DNA from: Agrobacterium vitis
Lineage (GTDB): Bacteria > Pseudomonadota > Alphaproteobacteria > Rhizobiales > Rhizobiaceae
Direction: 5' to 3'
Length of the DNA stretch: 64,000 nt
Assembly (NCBI RefSeq): GCF_014926405.1
Contig: NZ_JACXXJ020000005.1
Span: 1,307,001-1,371,000, forward strand
Numbering within the stretch: the first letter of the stretch is position 1; each line of letters starts with the position of its first letter. The notes under the pieces were generated by a model. The model was not told the origin of the DNA and made no database searches. It saw nothing but the letters and a program-made list of their open reading frames with translations. This document shows, one piece after another, positions 25,518 to 34,077 of this stretch. The position numbers and the translations under genes are program-made.

Positions 25518-27341
25518 GTGTTGAATGTTGCCCACCCTCTCCAAGAGGCGAAACGCCTTTATGACAGTGGCCAGTATCAGGCGGCATTGGAGGCAGTCTC
25601 CGGCTTGGTTGCCAGCCATCCTGGCCCCGATGCGCCTGGCCTGCTTGGGGACATCCTGCTGAAACTGGGTTCGGTGGAGGGCGCGGTTGAAGCTTTCGAG
25701 TTTGCCGCAAGCCGTATGCCGGAGCCGGACGCAACGGGGCGTCGCGCCCATGCCGCGTTTCTGGCGCTGGATACAGAGGCGACCTACCCGCCGGAGCGCA
25801 TGAATGCGTTGCTCTCCACCTTGGTCGCCAGCGACCGACCGGAGCATTGGCAAAAGGCCGGTGAAATTCTCTCGGCAGACAGCCGCAATCCGCTGACGCT
25901 GACTGTGTTGCAGAAACTGCGTCGCCTGAGACCGCAAGACGATAACGTGCTGATGCTGCTGCTGCGGGTGGCGCGTGAACAATGCCATTATCCGGTTCTG
26001 TTGGAAGAAGAGCCGCTGCTGCGTGAAAAACTGGCACGTGGCGAGATTGCTTGCCTTACCCAGGAGCCACCCCATGCCAGCCTGATGTGGGAAGACGATG
26101 AACGGCTGAACCGTCTGGCCTCGATGATCAGCGGCTTCCCGCCCGTCACTCCGGCCATGCAGGCCTTGCGGCATAGCCAGCCACATAGCTGGGGCGAAAA
26201 GATCCGCATTGGCTATCTGAGCTGCGATTACTGGGACGATCACGCCACCATGCGGCTGCTGCGCTCGGTGCTGACAGCCCATGATGCGTCGCGCTTCGAT
26301 GTCACGCTGTTTTGCTACACGCCCGACCAGTTTCTGGCCTATGACAATGGCGGGCGTCAGCAATGGGGCAGGATCGTTTCGATCACCGATATGAGCGATG
26401 ATCAGGCTGCGGCCAGGGTCCGGGCGCACAACATTGATATTCTCGTTGACCTAAAGGGCCATACGCGCGGCAGTCGCTCTGCCCTGATGAACAGGCCGCT
26501 GGCGCCGGTGCATGTCCAATGGCTGGGCTTTCCCGGCACCTGTATCGAGATCGATTGCGATTATGCGATTGGCGACCGGTTCGTGCTGCCCGACAGTTCA
26601 AAGCCCTATTACCATGAGAAATTCTGCCGTCTGCCGGAATGCTACCAGCCGAACGACCCCATCTATCGTCCGCTGGCCGATGCCGCCAGCCGCATGGCGC
26701 TTGGCCTGCCGGCTGACCGCGTGGTGATTGGCGCGTTCAACAGCCAGCGCAAGAACTCGCTGCTCACCATGCGGCTTTGGGCCGAGGTGCTCAAGGCCAA
26801 TCCCAAGGCACTGCTCTGGCTGATGGTGGACGGTAATGGTGCGCGTCAGGCAACCGCCGCCCATTTTAAGACGCTGGGCGTCAAGCAATCGCAATTGTTG
26901 TTTGCGCCGAAAATGGCCTATGCGGCGCATCTGGCCCGGGCGCAGGCGGCTGATTTCGCCATCGATACGTTCCCCTGCAATGGACACACGACGACATCCG
27001 ACATGCTGTGGGCCGGGTTACCAGTGCTAACCATGCAAGGCCGTAATTTTGCGTCCCGCGTGTCGGAAAGCCTGTTGAACGCTATCGGCCTGCCGCAACT
27101 GGTGGCAAGCAACGAACAGGATTTTGTGGCATTGGCAACCGCGCTCATCAACGATCCGGAAAAGCTGCGCGCCCTGAAACAACATTTGGTCGATCAACGC
27201 TTCAAGACGCCGTTGTTTGATGCAAAGCGCTTTTGCCGCCACCTTGAAACCTCCTATAAAATGATGGCGGAGCGTGCCAAAGCGGGATTGCCACCAGACC
27301 ATTTCGATGTTCCCCATACAAAAGAAAGCCACATGCCATGA
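25518..27341 (+). CDS. O-GlcNAc transferase-like (GT41/SPINDLY) protein, copy 1
   Basis: A 607-residue soluble protein. The N-terminal ~150 residues contain TPR-like helices (KRLYDSGQYQAALEAV...). The C-terminal GT41 domain has the residues needed for catalysis in OGT enzymes: His in DDHATMRLLRS near the domain start, Lys in GAFNSQRKNS, and NGHTTTSDMLWAGLPV with the His and Asp. Such enzymes add sugar (GlcNAc or similar) to Ser or Thr of proteins. The start is uncertain: GTG 25518 has GGGAGA 11 nt upstream, while ATG 25497 and 25437 lack a ribosome site. It overlaps copy 2 in ATGA. The target protein is unknown. Confidence 0.85.
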   Translation: MLNVAHPLQEAKRLYDSGQYQAALEAVSGLVASHPGPDAPGLLGDILLKLGSVEGAVEAFEFAASRMPEPDATGRRAHAAFLALDTEATYPPERMNALLSTLVASDRPEHWQKAGEILSADSRNPLTLTVLQKLRRLRPQDDNVLMLLLRVAREQCHYPVLLEEEPLLREKLARGEIACLTQEPPHASLMWEDDERLNRLASMISGFPPVTPAMQALRHSQPHSWGEKIRIGYLSCDYWDDHATMRLLRSVLTAHDASRFDVTLFCYTPDQFLAYDNGGRQQWGRIVSITDMSDDQAAARVRAHNIDILVDLKGHTRGSRSALMNRPLAPVHVQWLGFPGTCIEIDCDYAIGDRFVLPDSSKPYYHEKFCRLPECYQPNDPIYRPLADAASRMALGLPADRVVIGAFNSQRKNSLLTMRLWAEVLKANPKALLWLMVDGNGARQATAAHFKTLGVKQSQLLFAPKMAYAAHLARAQAADFAIDTFPCNGHTTTSDMLWAGLPVLTMQGRNFASRVSESLLNAIGLPQLVASNEQDFVALATALINDPEKLRALKQHLVDQRFKTPLFDAKRFCRHLETSYKMMAERAKAGLPPDHFDVPHTKESHMP

Positions 27342-29215
27342 CGGTTCTGGTGGATGAGATGGGTTCGCAAGCCTCGGATTTCGACCTCCGTATTCTTGCG
27401 GCCAAAACTCTGGAATCGGCAGGCAAAATCATTGATGCCGCACAAGCCTTCGTTGATCTCGCAGAGAGTGCCGCATCGTTTGATCCCTCCGCCCATGCGG
27501 GGTTTCTCGGCCATGCGGCGCGTCTCTATCTAACGGCCATGCAGCAGGAAAAGGCCGTCGCTCTTGCCTTGAACAGCCTCGCAATTGGCCCCGCGACCTT
27601 GGACGCTGCCTATGTGGTGTTGAAAACCGGAACTGTTCCACTCTCCCACGCGGCAAAAGACGCCTTGATCGCCACGCTGGGGACAAGCACTGATATTGAT
27701 GATCTGGTGCTTGCTGCCCTGTCTGTCGGCAATGACATCCATCATCCGCTTTGCCTGCCGATTTATACAAGACTGCGGCAATTGCGTCCGGACCTGCCGA
27801 AAGTGCGCATGGCGCTGGTGCAGATTGCCCGGATGCAATGCAATTACGACATCCTGACAGCAGAGGAGGCTCTGCTGCATCGCGATATTGCGGCTGGCAA
27901 AGTCGATTTTCTCGCCATGGAATCACCCCATGCCAATCTGATGTGGCAGGCGGATGAGCGCCTGAACAGACACGCCCGCTATTATACGACGATGACCCAG
28001 GTGATGACAGCGGCCTCACAGACGACACGGCGCAGTCTGCCGCATGTCTGGGGCAAAAAGCTGCGGATAGGCTATCTTTCCGGCGATTTCTGGGACAATC
28101 ACGCCACGATGCGTTTGCTGCGCAGCGTGCTGACCAGCCATGATGCCAGCCGTTTCGAGATCTTCCTATTTTGCCATACGCCTCGCAACCTCGTCGATAT
28201 CGACACGGGCAGCCGTCAGCTATGGGGCGCGATCACCTCGATTGCCGATCAGACCGACGATGAGGCAGAAGCGACAATCCGGGCGATGAAGATCGACATC
28301 ATGGTCGATCTGAAAGGCCATACACGCGACAGCCGCTCCGGGCTGATGAACAGGCCTCTTGCACCGGTTCATGTCGCGTGGCTCGGCTTTCCCGGCAGTT
28401 GCTGCGATGTCGATTGCGATTACGTCATTGGCGATCATGTCGTACTACCTGATAGTGCCAAGCCTCATTATCATGAGAAATTCTGCCGACTGCCGGAGAG
28501 CTATCAGCCGAACGATCCGGTTCATCGCCCCTTGCCGCCCGCCTCGTCCCGCATGGCGCTCGGCCTTCCCGCGGACAGAGTGGTGATCGGTGCCTTCAAT
28601 AGCCAGTCGAAAAACACGCCGGAAACCTTGCGGCTCTGGGCGCGCATCCTCAAGGCCAATCCAAAGGCCCTGCTCTGGATGATGGTCGATGGCCATAGCG
28701 CTCGCCAATCCACCGCCGCCTTCTTCAAATCGCTTGGTGTCAAGCAGTCGCAACTGCTGTTTGCCCCGAAAATGTTGTATGAAAACCATATCGCCCGCGC
28801 CCAGGCTGCTGATTTTGCCATCGATAGTTTTCCCTATAACGGCCACACGACCACCTCGGATATGCTGTGGGCGGGCCTGCCTGTTATAACGAAGCGGGGT
28901 ACGAATTTCGCGTCTCGCGTCTCGGAAAGCCTGTTGAAAGCCATCGGTCTCGATAAGCTGGTGGCGCGGGACGAAGACGATTTTGTCGAGCTTGCCACGG
29001 CATTGATCAATGATCCCGCCAGGATTGCTCGATTGAAGGCGCATATCGCCGAACAACGGTTCATAGCGCCTTTGTTTGATGCGACGCGGTTTTGCCACCA
29101 TCTGGAGGGTGCTTATGTCACCATGGCAGACCGCGCCAAGGCGGGCCTTGCACCGGATCATTTCGATGTCGTAACCCTGCCCCGTGATGGTGCCAGTTTT
29201 CAGCGCGCCTCGTAG
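27338..29215 (+). CDS. O-GlcNAc transferase-like (GT41/SPINDLY) protein, copy 2
   Basis: A 625-residue paralog of the preceding gene. The two share most of the catalytic half (LRIGYLSGDFWDNHATMRLLRS, DLKGHTRDSRSGLMNRPL, NGHTTTSDMLWAGLP) but diverge in the N-terminal TPR-like part. The equivalents of the OGT His, Lys (AFNSQSKNT) and NGHTT/Asp positions are all kept, so both copies look active. The start ATG 27338 overlaps the first gene's stop by 4 nt, giving coupled expression. The 3' end overlaps the convergent GH43 gene by 16 nt. The pair probably arose by tandem duplication followed by divergence of the substrate-recognition half. Confidence 0.85.
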   Translation: MTVLVDEMGSQASDFDLRILAAKTLESAGKIIDAAQAFVDLAESAASFDPSAHAGFLGHAARLYLTAMQQEKAVALALNSLAIGPATLDAAYVVLKTGTVPLSHAAKDALIATLGTSTDIDDLVLAALSVGNDIHHPLCLPIYTRLRQLRPDLPKVRMALVQIARMQCNYDILTAEEALLHRDIAAGKVDFLAMESPHANLMWQADERLNRHARYYTTMTQVMTAASQTTRRSLPHVWGKKLRIGYLSGDFWDNHATMRLLRSVLTSHDASRFEIFLFCHTPRNLVDIDTGSRQLWGAITSIADQTDDEAEATIRAMKIDIMVDLKGHTRDSRSGLMNRPLAPVHVAWLGFPGSCCDVDCDYVIGDHVVLPDSAKPHYHEKFCRLPESYQPNDPVHRPLPPASSRMALGLPADRVVIGAFNSQSKNTPETLRLWARILKANPKALLWMMVDGHSARQSTAAFFKSLGVKQSQLLFAPKMLYENHIARAQAADFAIDSFPYNGHTTTSDMLWAGLPVITKRGTNFASRVSESLLKAIGLDKLVARDEDDFVELATALINDPARIARLKAHIAEQRFIAPLFDATRFCHHLEGAYVTMADRAKAGLAPDHFDVVTLPRDGASFQRAS

Positions 29216-30825
29216 AGGAAACCGGAGAAATCGGCCAGTCTCGCCTGCCCCGTCAGATCGAAGGCGAACAGGCCGGTAAAGGCGCCGGTGAAGGAGGCGT
29301 CGAAGCCGCGTCCGCCCTCATCGGAAATGACGCCTGCGTCGAGGATTGGGCCGACCGATTGCCATGCCCCCTCTGAACCATCAAGGCTTGCGACCGCTGG
29401 ACGCCAGAGGAATTGCAGATCGTTATCCGTGACCTCCATCGCCAGATCAATGTCGCCATCCGGCAGAGCCAATCCGGCTTCGATAGGAAAGACCAGCTTG
29501 CCGCCCGGATAGTCACCGGGGCAGGACAGGATGGTCAGCGCCCGGCCCAGCGTCTCGTGCCAGGTCACAGTCAGGGCGTAAAACTTGTAGCGGTTATAGT
29601 AATGGGTCAGGCCCGCCGCCTGTTGATAGGTTTGCGGCGCAAACGTGATACGGGTCTGCGCCCGGAAGCTATGGTGTTGGTGACGACGGGCGACAAGCGC
29701 TTGCTCGAACCAACTGCCAATGCTTTGCCGACCATAAAGCCGCAGAAAGCTGGGCCGCGCCGAGAGGCTGAAAATCCGCTCCGGCTCTGGCGTCCGCAAC
29801 CATTGAAAATCCATCGGCAGGCCGGATGGATCGAAACGGTACTCTGTAATCGCGGGCTTTTCCAAACGCTCTGCCGGTAAAGGCGGCTTCACGTAGACCG
29901 CAGGCACCTGACCGCCCTGCTCCAGATAGAGCCAATCATCCTTCCAGACGCATTTTTGCAAGGATGTTTCACGCCCCAGCGTGCAACGGCGATAGGGTGC
30001 CAGCGGACGTCCGCATAAATGGGTGTGATAGGCCTGTCCGTCGGGCGTTTCCACATATTGCCCGTGGCCAGCCTTTTGCAACTCTGCCTTGGAATCGTCT
30101 TTGGAGGTGATCAGATGCCGGTCAGGGTGGGTCTCATAAGGGCCTTCAATGTTACGCGACCGCGCCATGGTGACCGCATGGTCATAGCCTGTGCCACCTT
30201 CGGCAACCGTCAGGTAGTACCAGCCATTGCGTTTGAACAGATGCGGCCCCTCGACCAGTCCAAGCTCGGTTCCGGGATAGATATTGCGTACCGGTCCCGT
30301 CAGGGCTTTCGTCACCGGGTCCCATTCCTGCAACAGGATGCCGTCAAAGGCCGGATGCGGGCCGATGGTGTTAAAAGCCTCAACTCGATGGTTCCATTGC
30401 ATGTTGACGAACCATTTGCGGCCATCGTCATCGTGAAACAGCGAGGGGTCAAAGCCTGACGCATTGACATAAACAGGATCAGACCATTCGCCCTCGATAC
30501 TTGGCGAGGTCACGATGTAATTGGGGGCATCCTTGAAGCTGCCGTCAAGGCGCTTCACATCGGTATAAACCAGCCAGAACAGCCCATCGGCATAGGACAG
30601 GCAAGGCGCCCAGATGCCGCAGCTATCTGGATTGCCGCGCATGTCTAGCTGGCTTTGGCGCTCCAGCGGGCGGCGGATCAGCGTCCAGTTGACCAGATCG
30701 CGCGAATGATGGATCTGCACGCCCGGATACCATTCGAAAGTTGAGGTGGCGATATAGTAATCCTCCCCCACCCGGCAGATGGACGGGTCCGGGTTGAAGC
30801 CCGGCAGGATTGGGTTGATGATCAT
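29200..30825 (-). CDS. glycoside hydrolase family 43 beta-xylosidase-like enzyme
   Basis: A 541-residue cytoplasmic GH43 enzyme, the length of bacterial beta-xylosidases with a C-terminal beta-sandwich. It opens MIINPILPGFNPDPSICRVG with the general base Asp13 and continues YYIATSTFEWYPGVQIHHSRDLVNW. The catalytic acid is the Glu in GLVEGPHLF near residue 187, with an Asp in ASGFDPSLFHDDDGRKW as pKa modulator. It should cut xylose, arabinose or similar residues from short oligosaccharides after import. The start at ATG 30825 has GGAGGAG upstream. It is the last gene of the minus-strand sugar locus. Confidence 0.9.
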   Translation of the reverse strand: MIINPILPGFNPDPSICRVGEDYYIATSTFEWYPGVQIHHSRDLVNWTLIRRPLERQSQLDMRGNPDSCGIWAPCLSYADGLFWLVYTDVKRLDGSFKDAPNYIVTSPSIEGEWSDPVYVNASGFDPSLFHDDDGRKWFVNMQWNHRVEAFNTIGPHPAFDGILLQEWDPVTKALTGPVRNIYPGTELGLVEGPHLFKRNGWYYLTVAEGGTGYDHAVTMARSRNIEGPYETHPDRHLITSKDDSKAELQKAGHGQYVETPDGQAYHTHLCGRPLAPYRRCTLGRETSLQKCVWKDDWLYLEQGGQVPAVYVKPPLPAERLEKPAITEYRFDPSGLPMDFQWLRTPEPERIFSLSARPSFLRLYGRQSIGSWFEQALVARRHQHHSFRAQTRITFAPQTYQQAAGLTHYYNRYKFYALTVTWHETLGRALTILSCPGDYPGGKLVFPIEAGLALPDGDIDLAMEVTDNDLQFLWRPAVASLDGSEGAWQSVGPILDAGVISDEGGRGFDASFTGAFTGLFAFDLTGQARLADFSGFLYEAR

Positions 30826-30882
30826 GCTTTCTCCTCCACGAGAAACCCTCCTCGCCTTGAAAGGCGAAGAGAATTGGATCAA

Positions 30883-31914
30883 TCAATCGCGTTCGGCGGA
30901 TTTCGCCCAGAGATTGATATCGGCTTCCTTGGCATAGACGTTGATCTCGGCCAGTTCCGCCTCGGTAAAATCAGGCGTGTCCAGCGCCTTGACGCAATCC
31001 TCAATCTGCGACACGCGGCTGGCGCCGATCAAGGCAGACGTGACGCGACCACCGCGCAGCACCCAGGAAATCGCCATCTGCGCCAGCGTTTGGCCGCGCT
31101 TTTCGGCAATCGCGTTCAGCTTGCGGATGTTGTCGATGATCTCAGGACGGATGAACTCGCGCTTCAGGAAGTGGTTCTGGGCTGCGCGGCTGTCCTGCGG
31201 AATGCCCTGGAGATATTTGGTGGTCAGCATGCCCTGCGCCAATGGCGAAAACACGATGGAGCCCATGCCGACATCCTCAAGCGTATCGAGCAGCTTGTCA
31301 TCCTCCACCCAGCGATTGAGCATCGAATAGCTCGGCTGGTGGATCAGCAGCGGCGTGCCGAGGCCCTTCATGATCTCGACGGCTTCGCGGGTTCGCTGCG
31401 AATTATAGGAGGAAATGCCGACATAGAGCGCCCGGCCTGAACGGACGATATGATCCAGCGCGCCGCAGGTTTCTTCCAGCGGTGTGTCAGGGTCGAAACG
31501 GTGCGAATAGAAAATATCCACATAGTCCAGACCCATGCGCTTGAGGCTCTGGTCGCAGGATGAGATCAGATATTTGCGGCTGCCCCATTCGCCGTAAGGA
31601 CCGGGCCACATAGTGTAGCCAGCCTTTGACGAGACGATCAGCTCGTCACGAAGCCCATGAAAATCCGTCTTGAGGATTTCGCCGAAGGCCAGTTCGGCAG
31701 CACCCGGCAGAGGCCCGTAATTGTTGGCAAGGTCAAAATGGGTAATGCCGAGATCAAAGGCGCGGCGGCACATGTCCCGCTTCAACTGATGCGGCGTGTC
31801 ATCGCCAAAATTATGCCAGAGACCAAGCGAGATCGCCGGCAATTTCAGCCCGCTCTTGCCGCAACGATTATAGGTCATCCGCTCATAGCGGTTTTCAGCC
31901 GGTTGCCAGGTCAT
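30883..31914 (-). CDS. aldo-keto reductase, YghZ/MgrA-like
   Basis: A 343-residue NADPH-dependent aldo-keto reductase of the group that includes L-glyceraldehyde 3-phosphate reductase. The tetrad is seen as Asp and Tyr in FDLANNYGP, Lys in SSKAGY and His in YSHRFD. The GSRKYLISSCDQSLKRMGLDYVDIF and FSPLAQGMLTTKYL blocks are typical. It probably reduces a sugar-derived aldehyde or ketone within the carbohydrate pathway. It lies between the RIME-like element and GH43, 57 nt upstream of the chosen GH43 start, suggesting cotranscription. An ATG at 31876 (MTYNRCGKSG) is an alternative start. Confidence 0.88.
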   Translation of the reverse strand: MTWQPAENRYERMTYNRCGKSGLKLPAISLGLWHNFGDDTPHQLKRDMCRRAFDLGITHFDLANNYGPLPGAAELAFGEILKTDFHGLRDELIVSSKAGYTMWPGPYGEWGSRKYLISSCDQSLKRMGLDYVDIFYSHRFDPDTPLEETCGALDHIVRSGRALYVGISSYNSQRTREAVEIMKGLGTPLLIHQPSYSMLNRWVEDDKLLDTLEDVGMGSIVFSPLAQGMLTTKYLQGIPQDSRAAQNHFLKREFIRPEIIDNIRKLNAIAEKRGQTLAQMAISWVLRGGRVTSALIGASRVSQIEDCVKALDTPDFTEAELAEINVYAKEADINLWAKSAERD

Positions 31915-31961
31915 GATATGCTCCTTGAAATGGGCGACGGCATTACGCCGCCGCCTTTGTC

Positions 31962-32065
31962 TAGAGCATTTCCGCGTTTCGTTGAATCGCGGAGATGCTC
32001 TAGCTCTTTGTTTTTACGCATTTCCGAACGCCAAACCGCGATACACTTTGGCTGGAAATGCTCTC
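31962..32065. repeat. RIME-like rhizobial intergenic palindromic element
   Basis: A 104-bp element bounded by AGAGCATTTCC and its inverse GGAAATGCTCT. Inside is a hairpin made from CCGCG...CGCGG near 31969-31990, with AGAGCAT and ATGCTCT flanking it. Size and ends fit the ~108-bp RIME mosaic elements described in rhizobia. It sits between the Gfo/Idh gene and the aldo-keto reductase and may shape the transcript there. Confidence 0.7.
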
Positions 32066-32072
32066 GTGCGCC

Positions 32073-33206
32073 TTACCGAAGCAAGGCCCTTGCCTCTTCT
32101 ACGCCAAGAGCCGCCGGTTGGGTACAGGTGGTGGAGAGGGAGACAAATTCGCCTGTCTCTCCGGATTTCAGAATGGCTGTCATCACATCCACCCCATGCA
32201 AAACCCGGTCCAGCGAGCAACGCGCATCACGTCCCTCAATGATCGCCAAGGCCATGTCGGCAAGCCCGGCGGTGCGATAATTGGCGCGCGGTCCCTGCGC
32301 ACTTTCCTGGTTGTTGATGCCGAACGGATGGTCCCATTCCTCCAGCGGCTTGACCTCCTTATTACGGCCCGTGGCTTCCACCACGCCACCGAAGAAATTC
32401 GGGTCCGGCACGAATAGCGAACCTTCCGTACCGTATAGCTCCATATTGGCATGGCGATGACACCAGACATCCCAACTCGCCGACAGCGTGATGGTCGCGC
32501 CATTGGCGAATTCCAACAGGGCGTGAATGTTGGTTGGTGTCTTGACCGGGATCACCTCGCCATTGCGCGGCTCGCTGGTAATGGTGCGGGTCTCACTGGC
32601 CATCGAGGTCAAGGCCCCAACCCGTTTGACCGGGCCGATCAGGTTGATCAGGTTGGCGATGTAATAAGGCCCGAGATCGAGGACCGGACCGCCACCCGGC
32701 AGGAAGAAAAAATCCGGGTTCGGGTGCCACATTTCCATGCCGGGGCCCATCACATGGCAGGTGCCGGATGTAACGCGGCCAATACCGCCTTCATCGATAT
32801 GCTTGCGCGCCAGCTGATGCGCGCCGCCCAGAAAGGTATCAGGGGCGCAGCCGACCGACAGACCCTTGTCTTTGGCGATCCGCCGCAGGCTTTCCCCCTC
32901 TTCCAGGCTGAGCACCAGCGGCTTTTCCGAATAGACATGCTTGCCCGCTTCGAGGATCTGTTTGGAAACGGCATAATGCACCGCCGGAATGGTGAGGTTG
33001 ACCACCACATCCACATCCGGATTGGCCAGCAGCTCGTCCACCGTCTGGGCCTTGACGCCGAATTCCTCGGCGCGCAGCTCCGCTGCATTCATGTTGATAT
33101 CGGCGCAGGCCACCACCGTGATGCCTTTGAACAGCGGGGCAAGGGTGAAATAGGCCGAGGAAATATTGCCGCATCCGATGATGCCGACATTAAGTTCACG
33201 TGTCAT
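32073..33206 (-). CDS. Gfo/Idh/MocA family sugar dehydrogenase
   Basis: A 377-residue NAD(P)-dependent oxidoreductase. The Rossmann motif GIIGCGNISSAYF is at residues 8-20, the conserved Glu-Lys-Pro motif is in YSEKPLVLS near residue 95, and FFFLPGGGPVLDLGPYYIANLINL near 165-190 is the substrate-side helix. The family oxidises sugars, sugar acids or inositols at ring carbons. Its place right after the isomerase (27-nt gap) and GH2 gene suggests action on a sugar released by this locus. The exact substrate cannot be read from the sequence. Confidence 0.9.
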   Translation of the reverse strand: MTRELNVGIIGCGNISSAYFTLAPLFKGITVVACADINMNAAELRAEEFGVKAQTVDELLANPDVDVVVNLTIPAVHYAVSKQILEAGKHVYSEKPLVLSLEEGESLRRIAKDKGLSVGCAPDTFLGGAHQLARKHIDEGGIGRVTSGTCHVMGPGMEMWHPNPDFFFLPGGGPVLDLGPYYIANLINLIGPVKRVGALTSMASETRTITSEPRNGEVIPVKTPTNIHALLEFANGATITLSASWDVWCHRHANMELYGTEGSLFVPDPNFFGGVVEATGRNKEVKPLEEWDHPFGINNQESAQGPRANYRTAGLADMALAIIEGRDARCSLDRVLHGVDVMTAILKSGETGEFVSLSTTCTQPAALGVEEARALLR

Positions 33207-33233
33207 CTGACATTATCCTGACAAGTAACTGAT

Positions 33234-34001
33234 TTAAAATGAATTGAAGGAGGCAATAGACCGAGTGATCAATCTGTCGATATCGTTCGGATTGTCATGC
33301 TCGACCACGTAATATTGGACGTTATAGCGCTCCAGAGCGGCCACCAGACCCTTCCAATCGACCGTGCCGTGGCCAACATCAGCCCAGCCGTCTTCATCCT
33401 TGTTTTCGCCTGCGGGCGCGATATCCTTGACATGCACGGCGGTGATCCGCTTGCCGTAGCTCTCGATCCAGCTGAAGGGATCGGCATGGCCACGCACTAC
33501 CCAGGCCAGATCGGCTTCCCAGGTCAGGCTCGGACCACCGGCAAAAATCTGCTCCTGCGGTGTTGAACCGTCGGGAAGTACCGCAAATTCGAAATCATGA
33601 TTGTGCCAGCCGAACAGCAGCCCGGCATCGACGAAAGGCTTGCCTGCCTTTTCCAGCCTTTGACCAAAAGCAAACCAACCCGCTGCATCCGTTGGACGCA
33701 GATCCGCAACGAGATGAGGGCAATAGACCGCTTTGACGCCCAAGGTCTTGGCAATAGAGAGAGCCTTGGCCGGTTCGCTTTCCAACAGGTCCAGGCCGAA
33801 ATGGCCGGTCGGCATGGTCAGGTCATTGGCGTCGAGATCGTCACGAAGCGCCTTCAGCGCCGCCTCATCGGCACTGGCATACATGGCGCCGTAGCCTTCG
33901 ACATGGGTATAGCCTGCCGCCTTCAACTTCGGAAGGATGGCGGAAAATGGTTGGAAATTGCGGGCGCTGTAAAGCTGAAAGCCGAGATCGGTCATGGTCA
34001 T
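33234..34001 (-). CDS. sugar phosphate isomerase/epimerase (TIM barrel)
   Basis: A 255-residue xylose-isomerase-like TIM-barrel protein of the COG1082 group. It opens LGFQLYSARNFQPFSAILPKLKAAGY. Metal ligands are likely among the Glu of HVEGYG, the His in LFGWHNHDFEF, the Asp in TWEADLAWV and the Glu in YYVVEHDNPND. Members isomerise or epimerise ketoses or 3-keto sugars, and commonly pair with Gfo/Idh dehydrogenases, as here. It is cotranscribed with the GH2 gene (76 nt upstream). Confidence 0.88.
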   Translation of the reverse strand: MTMTDLGFQLYSARNFQPFSAILPKLKAAGYTHVEGYGAMYASADEAALKALRDDLDANDLTMPTGHFGLDLLESEPAKALSIAKTLGVKAVYCPHLVADLRPTDAAGWFAFGQRLEKAGKPFVDAGLLFGWHNHDFEFAVLPDGSTPQEQIFAGGPSLTWEADLAWVVRGHADPFSWIESYGKRITAVHVKDIAPAGENKDEDGWADVGHGTVDWKGLVAALERYNVQYYVVEHDNPNDIDRLITRSIASFNSF

Positions 34002-34077
34002 TTCCTCCTGAATGAATGCGCCGCGCCTCCCATGACGCGGGCTGTCGATATGTGTCGGATGACTGGTTTGTGTGGGA

